Below, in pieces: positions 23,410-31,809 of a DNA stretch of 47,978 nt; the stretch's first letter is position 1; each line of letters begins with the position of its first letter. The position numbers and the translations under genes are program-made. Source of the stretch: Bacteroides sp. (GTDB taxonomy: Bacteria; Bacteroidota; Bacteroidia; Bacteroidales; SM23-62). Below the pieces are notes generated by a model. It was not told the DNA's origin. It saw only the letters and a list, made by a program, of their open reading frames with translations, and made no database searches. The stretch is from contig DRHS01000212.1 of the NCBI GenBank assembly GCA_011053095.1, forward strand, positions 1 to 47,978, given 5' to 3'.

Positions 23410-25020
23410 TTATTCATATTCATAAGGGCCCTTTTCAATAACAGGAATTTCTTCGAAATTTTCCAGCGAAGGTGGTGATTCGACAGTCCATTCAAGAGTT
23501 TTGCCATTCCAGGGATTTCTTTCAGTTGAAATTGGTCCCATTCTGGCAGATCGGACAAGATTGGTAATGATAATGAGGAGTCCGGTAATCATTATAATGG
23601 CACCGAAGGAGGATATAATATTACCACCGTGAAACTGCGGCAGGTAATCAAAATACCTTCTTGGCATTCCTGCTATTCCCAGATAAAACATTGGAAGATA
23701 AAGAGTCAGGAAACCTATGAAGAATATTAACCACCCCATATTTGCCCAGGTTTCATCATACATCCGACCATACATTTTCGGGAACCAATAGTGAATTGCT
23801 CCCATAAATGCAAATCCAACTCCTCCGAATACAATAAAATGGAAATGGGCCACCACAAAGTGTGTATCGTGGACATGAACATTGGTTGCAAGGGCACCAA
23901 GTACAAGCCCTGTAAGTCCACCAATCATGAAAACAAAAATAAAGGATACTGCCCAGTAGAATGGTGTTTTAAGATTTATTGAGCCTTTGTAAATAGTAGA
24001 TACCCAGTTAAATACTTTTATACCGCTTGGGATAGCAACCAGAAAAGTCAGGATTGAAAAGACATAGAGAGCCGTCCCGCTCATACCGGAGGTAAACATA
24101 TGATGTCCCCAGACAAAATAACCTACAAAAGCTATGGCAATAGTAGAAAAGATAATTGCTTTGTAACCAAAAATCGTCTTTTGAGCAAATGTTGGCAGGA
24201 TCTCTGATATAACTCCCATGGCCGGAAGGATCATGACATACACAGCCGGGTGGGAATATATCCAGAAAAGGTGCTGGTACAGAATGGGATCACCCCCCAA
24301 TGCAGGATCAAAGAACCCGATATTGAATAATCGTTCTCCGACGGTCATTAGCAGGGTAATTCCAATTATAGGTGTTGCAAGAAGCTGTATCCAGGCTGTT
24401 CCATAGAGGGCCCATGGGAATAAGGGCATTTTCAACCAGGTCATTCCCGGAGCCCTCATCCGGTGAATTGTAACGATAAAATTAAGTCCCGTGAGTATGG
24501 ATGAAAAGCCAAGTATAAATGCACCCAAAACCGCAGGCAGCATGTTTGTCGTGGTTTTAAAACTATAAGGAGCATAAAATGTCCAGCCTGTATCCGGGGG
24601 ACCGCCGCTCATGAACTGTGACATTAATACGACAATTGCACCAAAAATATAAATATACCATGAGAGCAGATTCAGCCTTGGGAAAGCAACATCTTTTGCA
24701 CCAATCAATATAGGAAGCATAAAATTACCAAACACAGCAGGCAGTCCGGGGATAACTATAAGAAAAATCATTATTATGCCATGCAATGTGAATACCCCAT
24801 TGTATGTCTTTGCTTCCATTATTGTTTTACCTGGTGCGATTAACTCAAGCTTCATCAATAATCCCAGGATAGCCCCGACAATAAAAAATGTCATAATGCT
24901 ATACAGATACAGCAGCCCTATCCTTTTATGATCTGTAGAAAGGATCCAGGCCAGTATCCCTTTATGCTTTTTATATTCAAAGAAACTGGGCTCTGCTCTT
25001 GCAGTATTATCTGTTGTCAT
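23410..25020 (-). CDS. coxA: Cytochrome c oxidase subunit I, A2-type haem-copper oxidase
   Basis: 536 residues, twelve transmembrane helices, the catalytic subunit that reduces O2. Metal ligands are visible: His in YNGVFTLHGIIMIF (low-spin haem), His-Pro in IYSHPAVYVM with the cross-linked Tyr (CuB), the HH pair in FVWGHHMFTSG, and HFHF in FVVAHFHFIVFGG (haems). The motif is YSHPAVY instead of GHPEVY: the D-channel Glu is missing and Tyr-Ser takes its place. That defines the A2 class first described for the Rhodothermus caa3 enzyme. The ATG overlaps the SCO stop codon. Confidence 0.96.
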   Translation of the reverse strand: MTTDNTARAEPSFFEYKKHKGILAWILSTDHKRIGLLYLYSIMTFFIVGAILGLLMKLELIAPGKTIMEAKTYNGVFTLHGIIMIFLIVIPGLPAVFGNFMLPILIGAKDVAFPRLNLLSWYIYIFGAIVVLMSQFMSGGPPDTGWTFYAPYSFKTTTNMLPAVLGAFILGFSSILTGLNFIVTIHRMRAPGMTWLKMPLFPWALYGTAWIQLLATPIIGITLLMTVGERLFNIGFFDPALGGDPILYQHLFWIYSHPAVYVMILPAMGVISEILPTFAQKTIFGYKAIIFSTIAIAFVGYFVWGHHMFTSGMSGTALYVFSILTFLVAIPSGIKVFNWVSTIYKGSINLKTPFYWAVSFIFVFMIGGLTGLVLGALATNVHVHDTHFVVAHFHFIVFGGVGFAFMGAIHYWFPKMYGRMYDETWANMGWLIFFIGFLTLYLPMFYLGIAGMPRRYFDYLPQFHGGNIISSFGAIIMITGLLIIITNLVRSARMGPISTERNPWNGKTLEWTVESPPSLENFEEIPVIEKGPYEYE

Positions 25021-25817
25021 TCTAGTGCAATTTTTTTCTTACTCTTTCTTTTTTGAACAACCAGGATCAATACAATCATGATGGCTGTCAGTGTTATGAT
25101 CGGAAAGGCTACGCGCGTCATATTGAGAACATATCTCTGTCCCACCGGATCGTACGAGAAACAGAACTCCAGTACCCGGTTGATGGTAGGTGCAGATACT
25201 CCTTTTGAAGCTTCAGTTAGCGCAAGAGTAATCTCGAAGGGCAGGAAGTAGGTCCCATTTAGGTATCTGGTAATCTTTCCCTCTGGACTTACTATGCAAA
25301 TTGATGCTGCATGCAGGAAATCATTTCCCGTCCTTTTGTACCTGAATCCAACCGCATCCGTAAGACGTCCTATATTCGCACTGTCAGATACAAAGAATTT
25401 CCAGCTATCTCTGAAGGGTTCCGGATTGTTCATCAGGTTCAGATAATTGTTCTTCTTTCTTATTCCCAGGTCAATAGATTCCCTGGGATCAAAGCTTATG
25501 GTCAGTACCTGGTAATCCTTGCCAGCCTCAAGGGTGACCTTGTTCATAACATCTGCAAGTCCCTCCATAAGGGGACTGCAAATTCCCGGGCATCGATAGT
25601 AGACAAGATTTATAATGGTCGGTTTGTCAATCAAATCTTCGAGTGAAACCTTTTCTCCGGTCTCACCGACAAGCATGATGTCCAGGGGGAGTAGTTCGTC
25701 AAGATGTTCTTCAATTCCTATCTCGAGTGTGGAAGGGGTGATAGCAGTTTGTCCAAAAGATACGAGGGGAATAAGGAACAGGAGTAAGATTAATTCAGGA
25801 GCTTTGTGTTTTATCAT
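25017..25817 (-). CDS. SCO1/SenC/PrrC copper chaperone
   Basis: 266 residues. A signal peptide (LILLLFLIPLVSFGQ) precedes a thioredoxin-like SCO domain with the copper ligands Cys76 and Cys80 in YYRCPGICSP and His169 in DFLHAAS. A C-terminal transmembrane helix at about 235-257 with an RKSKKK tail anchors it, which differs from SCO proteins anchored at the N-terminus. It delivers copper to the CuA site of subunit II. It is the first gene of the cox operon, and its stop overlaps the coxA start by 4 bases. Confidence 0.93.
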   Translation of the reverse strand: MIKHKAPELILLLFLIPLVSFGQTAITPSTLEIGIEEHLDELLPLDIMLVGETGEKVSLEDLIDKPTIINLVYYRCPGICSPLMEGLADVMNKVTLEAGKDYQVLTISFDPRESIDLGIRKKNNYLNLMNNPEPFRDSWKFFVSDSANIGRLTDAVGFRYKRTGNDFLHAASICIVSPEGKITRYLNGTYFLPFEITLALTEASKGVSAPTINRVLEFCFSYDPVGQRYVLNMTRVAFPIITLTAIMIVLILVVQKRKSKKKIALE

Positions 25818-25830
25818 TTCGGTTTGATAT

Positions 25831-25912
25831 TTCGGATATAAAGATATGTTTTTTTTAAGATCTAGATGGGTTTATTTATAACCAATCTAAATTTTAAGTA
25901 TCAATATCCGAA
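25831..25912 (-). promoter_or_regulatory. SCO-cox upstream region with two ATATCCGAA-type motifs
   Basis: On the transcribed strand, TATATCCGAA lies 14-23 bases before the SCO ATG and TTCGGATATT lies 86-95 bases before it. The two are inverted relative to each other. The plus-strand 10-mer TATATCCGAA at 10051-10060 upstream of actA is identical to the first. A shared regulator of complex III and oxidase is possible. Confidence 0.3.
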
Positions 25913-25952
25913 GGGATTATGTACTTGAGCGAATCACACAATAATTTGTGAT

Positions 25953-26132
25953 ATGATTGACAGTATTGATTTATCTTCAGTATTATCGTACCTGAGCTGG
26001 CCTGCCTTCGTGGCAGTCAGTTATTTAGTTATCCGCCAAAAGAGGAATAATCTGATTCCCGGATCACGGACAGGACCAGGTTCAATACGGAATCTTGGGT
26101 TGAATAGAACTTACTCTGAACGAAGGGTGTAG
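25953..26132 (+). CDS. Possible small membrane protein (59 residues)
   Basis: ATG to TAG open frame in the otherwise empty space between SCO and purS. One hydrophobic helix, VLSYLSWPAFVAVSYLVIRQ, is followed by a basic segment. The pattern SYLSWPxxxxxSYxxI resembles short single-helix membrane proteins of Bacteroidetes. The last 22 bases overlap the 3' end of purS on the other strand, and the C-terminal half has no recognisable feature, so it could be chance or a decayed gene. Confidence 0.3.
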   Translation: MIDSIDLSSVLSYLSWPAFVAVSYLVIRQKRNNLIPGSRTGPGSIRNLGLNRTYSERRV

Positions 26133-26362
26133 TCATACCCTTCGATGATAGGATTGGTGAGTATCTTATTGCATGCTTCATCAACCCTTTTTCCCGCTTC
26201 AGCTTCTGAATCAGCCTCTATTTCAAGGGTAATATGCTTTCCAATCCGGACATTGGATACTTCGTTAAATCCAAGGTTCTTCATCCTGTTGGTAACGGCC
26301 TTCCCTTGAGGATCAAGCAGGGCCTTTAAAGGCATAATGTTGATTTCTGCGATGTACTTCAT
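26111..26362 (-). CDS. purS: Phosphoribosylformylglycinamidine synthase subunit PurS-like protein
   Basis: 83 residues, the normal PurS length. MKYIAEINIMPLKALLDPQGKAV is the PurS start (I-x-V-x-x-K-x-x-x-L-D-P-x-G). VSNVRIGKHITLEIEAD is the second strand pair, and KILTNPIIEGYDY closes the fold. PurS bridges PurL and PurQ in the fourth step of purine synthesis. Neither partner is in the window. The gene overlaps pssA by 4 bases and so shares its transcript, which is an odd pairing. Confidence 0.85.
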   Translation of the reverse strand: MKYIAEINIMPLKALLDPQGKAVTNRMKNLGFNEVSNVRIGKHITLEIEADSEAEAGKRVDEACNKILTNPIIEGYDYTLRSE

Positions 26363-27099
26363 TTTCTAGAGTTTCTGATCAATGATAATGCTATTGACAG
26401 CAGCAGGTAAACCATGATAATTACCGGCAGTGCAATTTCCTGCAATATTATCAATAAAATACAAGAAATGGCAAGAAAAACATATCGAATCTGGTTCCCG
26501 CTCCACCTGAAATCCCTGAATTTAAGTGCAAACATCGGAATCCTGCTTATCATTAAAAGGCTGATGAAAACTATGATTGACAGGAGGACTAAAGGTTGCA
26601 GAATAAAGTCAGCAACCGGTGTGTTAAGTACCCGAATCAGCGACATATTCAGGCCGGCTATGAAGATAGCCACAGCAGGTGTTGCCAGTCCCCTGAAACC
26701 GGATCTGTCCTCCGCTACATTAAATTCTGCAAGACGCATAGCAGCAAAGAGGACAAGCAGGATTGGGGAGAAAAGCAGCAGACGTTCAGGCAGTGAAGTA
26801 TCCTGTATCCCTCCATGGAAAATATCTCCCCGTATGCTGAATTCCATGAGCTTAAAACCAATAGCAGCAGGTGCCATACCAAAGCTAATCAGGTCTGCAA
26901 AAGAATCGAGTTGTTTCCCTATCTCACTGGCAGCATTAAGGATCCTGGCAAGAAATCCATCAAGGAAATCCAGCAGGGCTGCAATAAGAATCATCCATGA
27001 GGCAAACAATAAATGGTTCTCAAGTGCTATAAAAACAGCCAGCACCCCAATTGCCAAGTTGCACAGTGTTATGAAGTTCGGGATGTGTTTGGTGAACAT
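26359..27099 (-). CDS. pssA: CDP-diacylglycerol-serine O-phosphatidyltransferase
   Basis: About 246 residues with eight hydrophobic helices. The CDP-alcohol phosphatidyltransferase motif is exact: D-x2-DG-x2-AR-x8-G-x3-D-x3-D in DFLDGFLAR...GKQLDSFAD. HIPNFITLCNLAIGVLAVF at the N-terminus is typical of PssA, which makes phosphatidylserine on the way to phosphatidylethanolamine. ATG at 27099 follows an in-frame GTG at 27102 and is the more likely start. It is divergent from the PorV-like gene, with only 38 bases between. Confidence 0.93.
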   Translation of the reverse strand: MFTKHIPNFITLCNLAIGVLAVFIALENHLLFASWMILIAALLDFLDGFLARILNAASEIGKQLDSFADLISFGMAPAAIGFKLMEFSIRGDIFHGGIQDTSLPERLLLFSPILLVLFAAMRLAEFNVAEDRSGFRGLATPAVAIFIAGLNMSLIRVLNTPVADFILQPLVLLSIIVFISLLMISRIPMFALKFRDFRWSGNQIRYVFLAISCILLIILQEIALPVIIMVYLLLSIALSLIRNSRK

Positions 27100-27137
27100 C
27101 ACAATAAAAGTAGGTATTTCACAGTTAAGAAGGTTAA

Positions 27138-28217
27138 ATGATCCGGAAATATCTCATACTTTTAATTGCGTTTTTCCTTCCGGCCGTACTCCTGGCGCAA
27201 TTGCCCAAATACAGTAATGAATTTCTTAACATCGGAGTAGGTGCAAGGGCATTCGGGATGTCCCATTCAGTACTTGCCACCACAACGGATGTTACTGCCG
27301 GATACTGGAATCCCGCAGGATTAACCGGACTTGAGACTGATGCTGATATCGGGCTTATGCATGCAGAGTATTTCGCGGGGATTGCGAAGTATGATTATGC
27401 AGGATTTGCCATCCGTATTGATGAACAGAGTGCAGGTGCTTTCACCCTAATACGGTTCGGAATTGATGACATCCCAAATACACTGGAGCTGATTGATAAA
27501 GATGGCAATCTTCGGTATGACAGGATAAGTACATTCTCAGCAGCCGATTATGGTTTCCTCTTCTCATATGCAAGGACCTCGAAGATTGTCGGATTATCCT
27601 ATGGGGGCAATGTAAAACTGATTCACCGGAAAATCGGAGATTTTGCCACGGCATGGGGATTCGGATTCGATATCGCCGGCAGATATGTTTTGAATCGATG
27701 GTCATTTGCAGTAAATATCAGGGACGTCACTTCCACTTTCAATGCATGGAATTTTAATACCTCAGAACTTGAAGATGTTTTTGCCATAACGGGTAATGAG
27801 ATCCCGCAGAATTCGCTCGAACTCACGATGCCCAGGATCCTGATGGGGGCCGCAAGATCTTTTCGCCTGCACGAGGATTTCAACCTTCTTGCAGAGCTGG
27901 ATGCAGATCTCACCCTTGACGGGAAGCAGAATGTACTTGTAAAAACTGCTGTTTTCAGTATTGATCCCCATATGGGACTCGAACTTGATTATAAGCGCCT
28001 GGTATTTTTACGATTGGGAATGGGCAAAATTAAGATGGTACCAGACTATGATCAGAAAGATTCCTTTAATTCCCAGCCAAACCTTGGAATCGGTATTCAC
28101 TTTAGAAATTTTACAGTTGACTATGCCTTAACCGATATTGCGAACCAGTCCATCGCTCCGTATTCAAACATCTTCTCCCTGAAATACAGCTTCAACCGAC
28201 CAGGGTCAAGCGACTGA
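27138..28217 (+). CDS. PorV/PorQ family outer-membrane beta-barrel protein
   Basis: 359 residues. Signal peptide MIRKYLILLIAFFLPAVLLAQ. The first mature segment FLNIGVGARAFGMSHSVLAT, then TAGYWNPAGLTGL, is the signature of PorV/PorQ (UPF0164) FadL-like barrels. The end (FTVDYALTD...YSNIFSLKYSF) is a typical barrel closing strand. PorV shuttles type IX secretion cargo to the attachment complex. Paralogues of unclear role are common in this phylum, and this one may be such a paralogue. Confidence 0.82.
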   Translation: MIRKYLILLIAFFLPAVLLAQLPKYSNEFLNIGVGARAFGMSHSVLATTTDVTAGYWNPAGLTGLETDADIGLMHAEYFAGIAKYDYAGFAIRIDEQSAGAFTLIRFGIDDIPNTLELIDKDGNLRYDRISTFSAADYGFLFSYARTSKIVGLSYGGNVKLIHRKIGDFATAWGFGFDIAGRYVLNRWSFAVNIRDVTSTFNAWNFNTSELEDVFAITGNEIPQNSLELTMPRILMGAARSFRLHEDFNLLAELDADLTLDGKQNVLVKTAVFSIDPHMGLELDYKRLVFLRLGMGKIKMVPDYDQKDSFNSQPNLGIGIHFRNFTVDYALTDIANQSIAPYSNIFSLKYSFNRPGSSD

Positions 28218-28326
28218 TCCTCATCTGCTGTTCAGTCCAAATTATTTCCATATTGCAAATAAGTCGTACAGCTTACACTATTTGCTTACTTTTATAGGGA
28301 GTTTTATCTCCTAAACCATAGAGGAA

Positions 28327-29169
28327 ATGAAGTCAGGCAAATTACAATTCCCGGAATACCTGTATCAGGCAAACCAGGGTTATGCAGATGAGGTACCATC
28401 TGGAAGGGATACCCATGCTTTTGTTGAAAAGATTATTGACCTTCTATTCCCCTTCAGGACGAAGAGTGTTTGGAACATGGAGGATCTTCGATTGCGCCTT
28501 ACTGAACTTGAATCGGAGCTGGAATCGCTAATGCAACCATTGAGGAAGAAGCTGGATAAAAATCCTTCTGAGATCTGTAAGGAGTTCATTGCAGGAATGC
28601 CGGACATTTATGAACTAATGATGAAAGATGCAGAGGCTTTCATGCAGTTTGATCCTGCGGCCGAGTCTATAGAGGAAATTATTCTTTGTTATCCTGGTTT
28701 CTTCAGTATTGCCGTCTACCGGATTGCACATGAACTCTGGAAATTGAATGTTCCGGTCCTGCCAAGGGTAATGACCGAATATGCCCACAGTAAGACAGGA
28801 GTGGATATTCATCCGGGCGCCAGGATAGGAGCTTCTTTTTTTATTGATCATGGAACAGGCACTGTGATCGGTGAAACCTCTGTTATTGGTGACAATGTTA
28901 AAATATATCAGGGTGTCACACTGGGAGCCCTTTTTGTTAAGAAAAGCATGGCAAGGCAGAAGAGGCACCCAACAATAGAAGATAATGTTATTATCTATGC
29001 AAGGAGTACTATCCTGGGTGGTGACACAACAATCGGCCACGATTCTGTGATCGGAGGGAATGTATGGCTTACAGAAAGTGTACTGCCTTATTCAGTTGTC
29101 TATCAGAAAAACCACGTGGTAGTGCGTGACAGTAAAGAAATCAAAGACCAGATAAACTGGGTGATATAA
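28327..29169 (+). CDS. cysE: Serine O-acetyltransferase (long EpsC-like form)
   Basis: 280 residues. An N-terminal helical domain (about 1-140) precedes a left-handed beta-helix of hexapeptide repeats. [44 protein letters not shown] is diagnostic of serine acetyltransferase, with the catalytic His in DHGTG. It makes O-acetylserine from serine and acetyl-CoA. It ends 13 bases before the cysteine synthase gene, giving a two-step cysteine operon. The 109-base region upstream shows no riboswitch I could recognise. Confidence 0.94.
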   Translation: MKSGKLQFPEYLYQANQGYADEVPSGRDTHAFVEKIIDLLFPFRTKSVWNMEDLRLRLTELESELESLMQPLRKKLDKNPSEICKEFIAGMPDIYELMMKDAEAFMQFDPAAESIEEIILCYPGFFSIAVYRIAHELWKLNVPVLPRVMTEYAHSKTGVDIHPGARIGASFFIDHGTGTVIGETSVIGDNVKIYQGVTLGALFVKKSMARQKRHPTIEDNVIIYARSTILGGDTTIGHDSVIGGNVWLTESVLPYSVVYQKNHVVVRDSKEIKDQINWVI

Positions 29170-29182
29170 AATCCATAATAAT

Positions 29183-30085
29183 ATGAAAGCAGAGAACATT
29201 CTACAAACAATAGGAAATACTACCCATCTTAGAATTAATAAACTTTTTCCTGCCGAATATGAGGTCTGGATAAAACTGGAGCGGGAGAATCCCGGTGCCA
29301 GTATCAAGGACAGAATCGCGCTCAGTATGGTGGAAGATGCTGAAAAGAAGGGTGTACTGCATTCCGGGTCCGTCATTATAGAACCCACCTCGGGGAATAC
29401 GGGGATAGGACTTGCCATGGTCGCAGCGGTTAAGGGCTACAGGCTGATTCTTGTTATGCCGGAGTCCATGTCTGTAGAAAGGAGGAAAATAATGGAGCTC
29501 TATGGAGCTGAATTTGAACTCACCCCGCGGGAAAAAGGAATGAAAGGTTCAATCTCAAGAGCCGAGGAGCTCTTCCAGGAAATTCCCGAAGCCTGGATTC
29601 CTGCCCAGTTTGTTAATCCGGCTAACCCTGAAATACATAAAATTACTACTGCAGAGGAGATCATCCGGGATTTTCCGGAAGGAATAGACTGCCTGATTTC
29701 TGGTGTTGGGACCGGGGGACATATTAGTGGTTGTTCGGAGAGGCTAAAGTCCGTTTTTCCCGAGATGAAAACATTTGCTGTGGAACCGGCTGATTCCCCT
29801 GTGATAAGCGGAGGAGAACCGGGCCCGCATCCAATTCAGGGAATCGGTGCAGGATTCATCCCCGAGAACCTTCACAGGAAATGGATTGATGGGACCATTC
29901 AGGTTGATAAAGATTCCGCATTTGATTACCTGAGAAGGGCCGCGAAGGAAGAAGGACTTCTTGCGGGCATATCATCTGGGGCCACTCTGGCCGCCATTGC
30001 CGGTAAATTACCAGAGCTTCCTGCCGGCAGCCGTATACTTGGATTCAACTACGATAGCGGGGAAAGATATCTGTCACTCTTGTAA
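29183..30085 (+). CDS. cysK: Cysteine synthase (O-acetylserine sulfhydrylase)
   Basis: 300 residues. PLP-dependent enzyme that replaces the acetyl group of O-acetylserine with sulphide. The PLP lysine is Lys42 in NPGASIKDR, the substrate loop is [12 protein letters not shown], and the phosphate loop is [14 protein letters not shown] near residue 277 contacts the pyridine ring. The C-terminus (YDSGERYLS) is conserved. The region [11 protein letters not shown] corresponds to the normal family segment but lacks the usual NP..H..TTGPEIW spelling, closer to CysM-like variants. It is paired with cysE. Confidence 0.93.
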   Translation: MKAENILQTIGNTTHLRINKLFPAEYEVWIKLERENPGASIKDRIALSMVEDAEKKGVLHSGSVIIEPTSGNTGIGLAMVAAVKGYRLILVMPESMSVERRKIMELYGAEFELTPREKGMKGSISRAEELFQEIPEAWIPAQFVNPANPEIHKITTAEEIIRDFPEGIDCLISGVGTGGHISGCSERLKSVFPEMKTFAVEPADSPVISGGEPGPHPIQGIGAGFIPENLHRKWIDGTIQVDKDSAFDYLRRAAKEEGLLAGISSGATLAAIAGKLPELPAGSRILGFNYDSGERYLSLL

Positions 30086-30200
30086 GCTGCGCTTCTATTT
30101 GTATTTTTACATCTGAAAAATGCAACACCAATAAAATGAACTCAGACGACTCAGACAGGAGAACTGGGTTTTCCGGTTCATATAGGTTAATTGATATTAT

Positions 30201-30623
30201 ATGAAAATTGCTATTGATTTTGATGGTACAATTGTGGAACACAAATATCCTGCAATTGGGAAGGAAAATCTTTTCGCATTCGAAACCATGCGTGAATTAC
30301 AAAAACAAAAACACCAATTGATATTGTGGACCTACCGAAGTGGCAAGGAATTGGATGATGCAGTTGAATTCTGCAGGGATAGGGATGTCGAGTTTTATGC
30401 GGTAAACAAAAGCTTTCCTGAGGAAGTTTATGATGAATCCATATCACGGAAAATAGATGCGGATCTTTTTATCGACGACCGGAACATTGGTGGATTTCCT
30501 GGTTGGAGTGCTGTTTGGCAAATGCTTAATCCGGATGATGCTGAAAAGGTAAAAGAGTTAAAAAGAATTCAGGCAGAAAATGCTGCAAGAAAAAAGAAAA
30601 AAGGTTTATTCAGAAGTCGCTGA
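30201..30623 (+). CDS. Small HAD-superfamily phosphatase (BT0820-like)
   Basis: 140 residues. Motif I is DFDGT in MKIAIDFDGTIVEH (nucleophile Asp and +2 acid), motif II is the Thr in LILWTYRSG, and motif IV is DLFIDDRNIGG. There is only a minimal cap. Length and motifs fit the small HAD proteins typified by Bacteroides BT0820. The C-terminal 25 residues are Lys/Arg-rich. The stop codon is separated by one base from the start of the next gene. The substrate is not predictable. Confidence 0.8.
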   Translation: MKIAIDFDGTIVEHKYPAIGKENLFAFETMRELQKQKHQLILWTYRSGKELDDAVEFCRDRDVEFYAVNKSFPEEVYDESISRKIDADLFIDDRNIGGFPGWSAVWQMLNPDDAEKVKELKRIQAENAARKKKKGLFRSR

Positions 30624-30624
30624 A

Positions 30625-31809
30625 ATGTATTTCAAAAAAACTGAATATAAACATTCAGGACTCCTCAGGGTATTCTACCGTAGAGGAAATCTGTTTCCGG
30701 AAATTAATACGACCTTTAAATTATCCTTAATTATTATAATTTTTCTTTCGTCCTGCGGAAAGAATCTTCAGCCAAAATCTAGTTCTGCCCATAAGGAAGC
30801 AGGTTCAAAACCAGTCAGGATAACCGGTACAAAAGTGGAGAGTCCGGCGAGCAACCAGAAATTCAAGCTGGGAGACAATATCCCGATTCGTATTGAACGG
30901 ATAACGGATACCCTGCCGGCGATTGATTCTATGGAATTCTATCTGGATGGGAGCCGGATCCATACGGCATACCAGGATCCATATGAATATATGTACAGCA
31001 GCAAAGATCTGAGTATGGGAACAAAACCTGTACGGATAGTCAGCTATTATGCAGACGGAAGAAAGGAATTCCATAATACAGATGTCATTATTCTGTCTGA
31101 TATTGTTCCCCAATACATTCATTACAGGATTCTGAATACATGGCCGCATGATGTAGGTGCTTATACGCAGGGACTTGTTTATGAGGATGGTTATCTGTAC
31201 GAGGGAACGGGTCAGTATGCTGGATCCTCTCTTCGTAAAATGGTTATCAGTTCCGGTGAACCCGAAAGGGTACTTAACCTGCCGGATGATGTTTTTGGTG
31301 AGGGAATTGCCATTCTGAATGACAAAATATATCAGCTTACCTACAAGTCACAGGTTGGCTTTGTCTACGAAAAGGAAAATTTCAAGCGGATACAAAAGGT
31401 TTATTACGAGAATAAGGAGGGATGGGGACTTACACATGACGGTGTGAATCTCATCATGAGCGATGGGTCACACAGGATTTATTTTATGGATCCAGAATAT
31501 TTTACTGAGTTGAAGCAAATTGAGATTTATGATAATATGAATCCTGTAACCCGACTGAATGAGCTTGAATATATCGAAGGAAAGATCTTTGCAAATATAT
31601 ACGGAGAAGAGGAAATCGTAATCATTGATCCTCTGTCGGGAAGGGTTACCGGTAAACTGAATATGAAGGGAATTCTTCCCCAGGAAGAACGGCAACGGAG
31701 GATCGATGTTTTTAACGGAATTGCCTGGAACCCGGAAAAACGAGTCTTGTACGTAACCGGAAAGTACTGGCCGAAGCTGTTTGAGATATCCCTTCAGGGC
31801 GAGTTTTGA
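30625..31809 (+). CDS. Glutaminyl-peptide cyclotransferase, bacterial beta-propeller type lipoprotein
   Basis: About 394 residues. ATG at 30625 directly follows the HAD gene stop. An earlier in-frame ATG at 30580 lies inside that gene. A lipobox is seen in IIFLSSCGK. An Ig-like segment (about 45-140, KVESPASNQKFKLGDNIPI) precedes the five-bladed propeller of glutamine cyclotransferase: AYTQGLVYEDGYLYEGTGQY, EGWGLTHDG, RLNELEYIEGKIFANIY and NGIAWNP. The enzyme forms N-terminal pyroglutamate. Many type IX secretion cargo proteins in Bacteroidetes receive this modification after signal cleavage, which fits this genome. The 3' end overlaps the convergent kinase gene by 16 bases. Confidence 0.88.
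   Translation: MYFKKTEYKHSGLLRVFYRRGNLFPEINTTFKLSLIIIIFLSSCGKNLQPKSSSAHKEAGSKPVRITGTKVESPASNQKFKLGDNIPIRIERITDTLPAIDSMEFYLDGSRIHTAYQDPYEYMYSSKDLSMGTKPVRIVSYYADGRKEFHNTDVIILSDIVPQYIHYRILNTWPHDVGAYTQGLVYEDGYLYEGTGQYAGSSLRKMVISSGEPERVLNLPDDVFGEGIAILNDKIYQLTYKSQVGFVYEKENFKRIQKVYYENKEGWGLTHDGVNLIMSDGSHRIYFMDPEYFTELKQIEIYDNMNPVTRLNELEYIEGKIFANIYGEEEIVIIDPLSGRVTGKLNMKGILPQEERQRRIDVFNGIAWNPEKRVLYVTGKYWPKLFEISLQGEF

Noticed and set aside
26414..27217. Long plus-strand open frame opposite pssA
   Set aside because: It mirrors pssA codon by codon, has a Ser/Arg/Ile-rich composition and no motif; the minus-strand CDP-alcohol motif is exact.
28218..28326. Riboswitch or T-box before cysE
   Set aside because: Only a 4-bp GGAG/CTCC stem is visible; no conserved riboswitch core was recognised.
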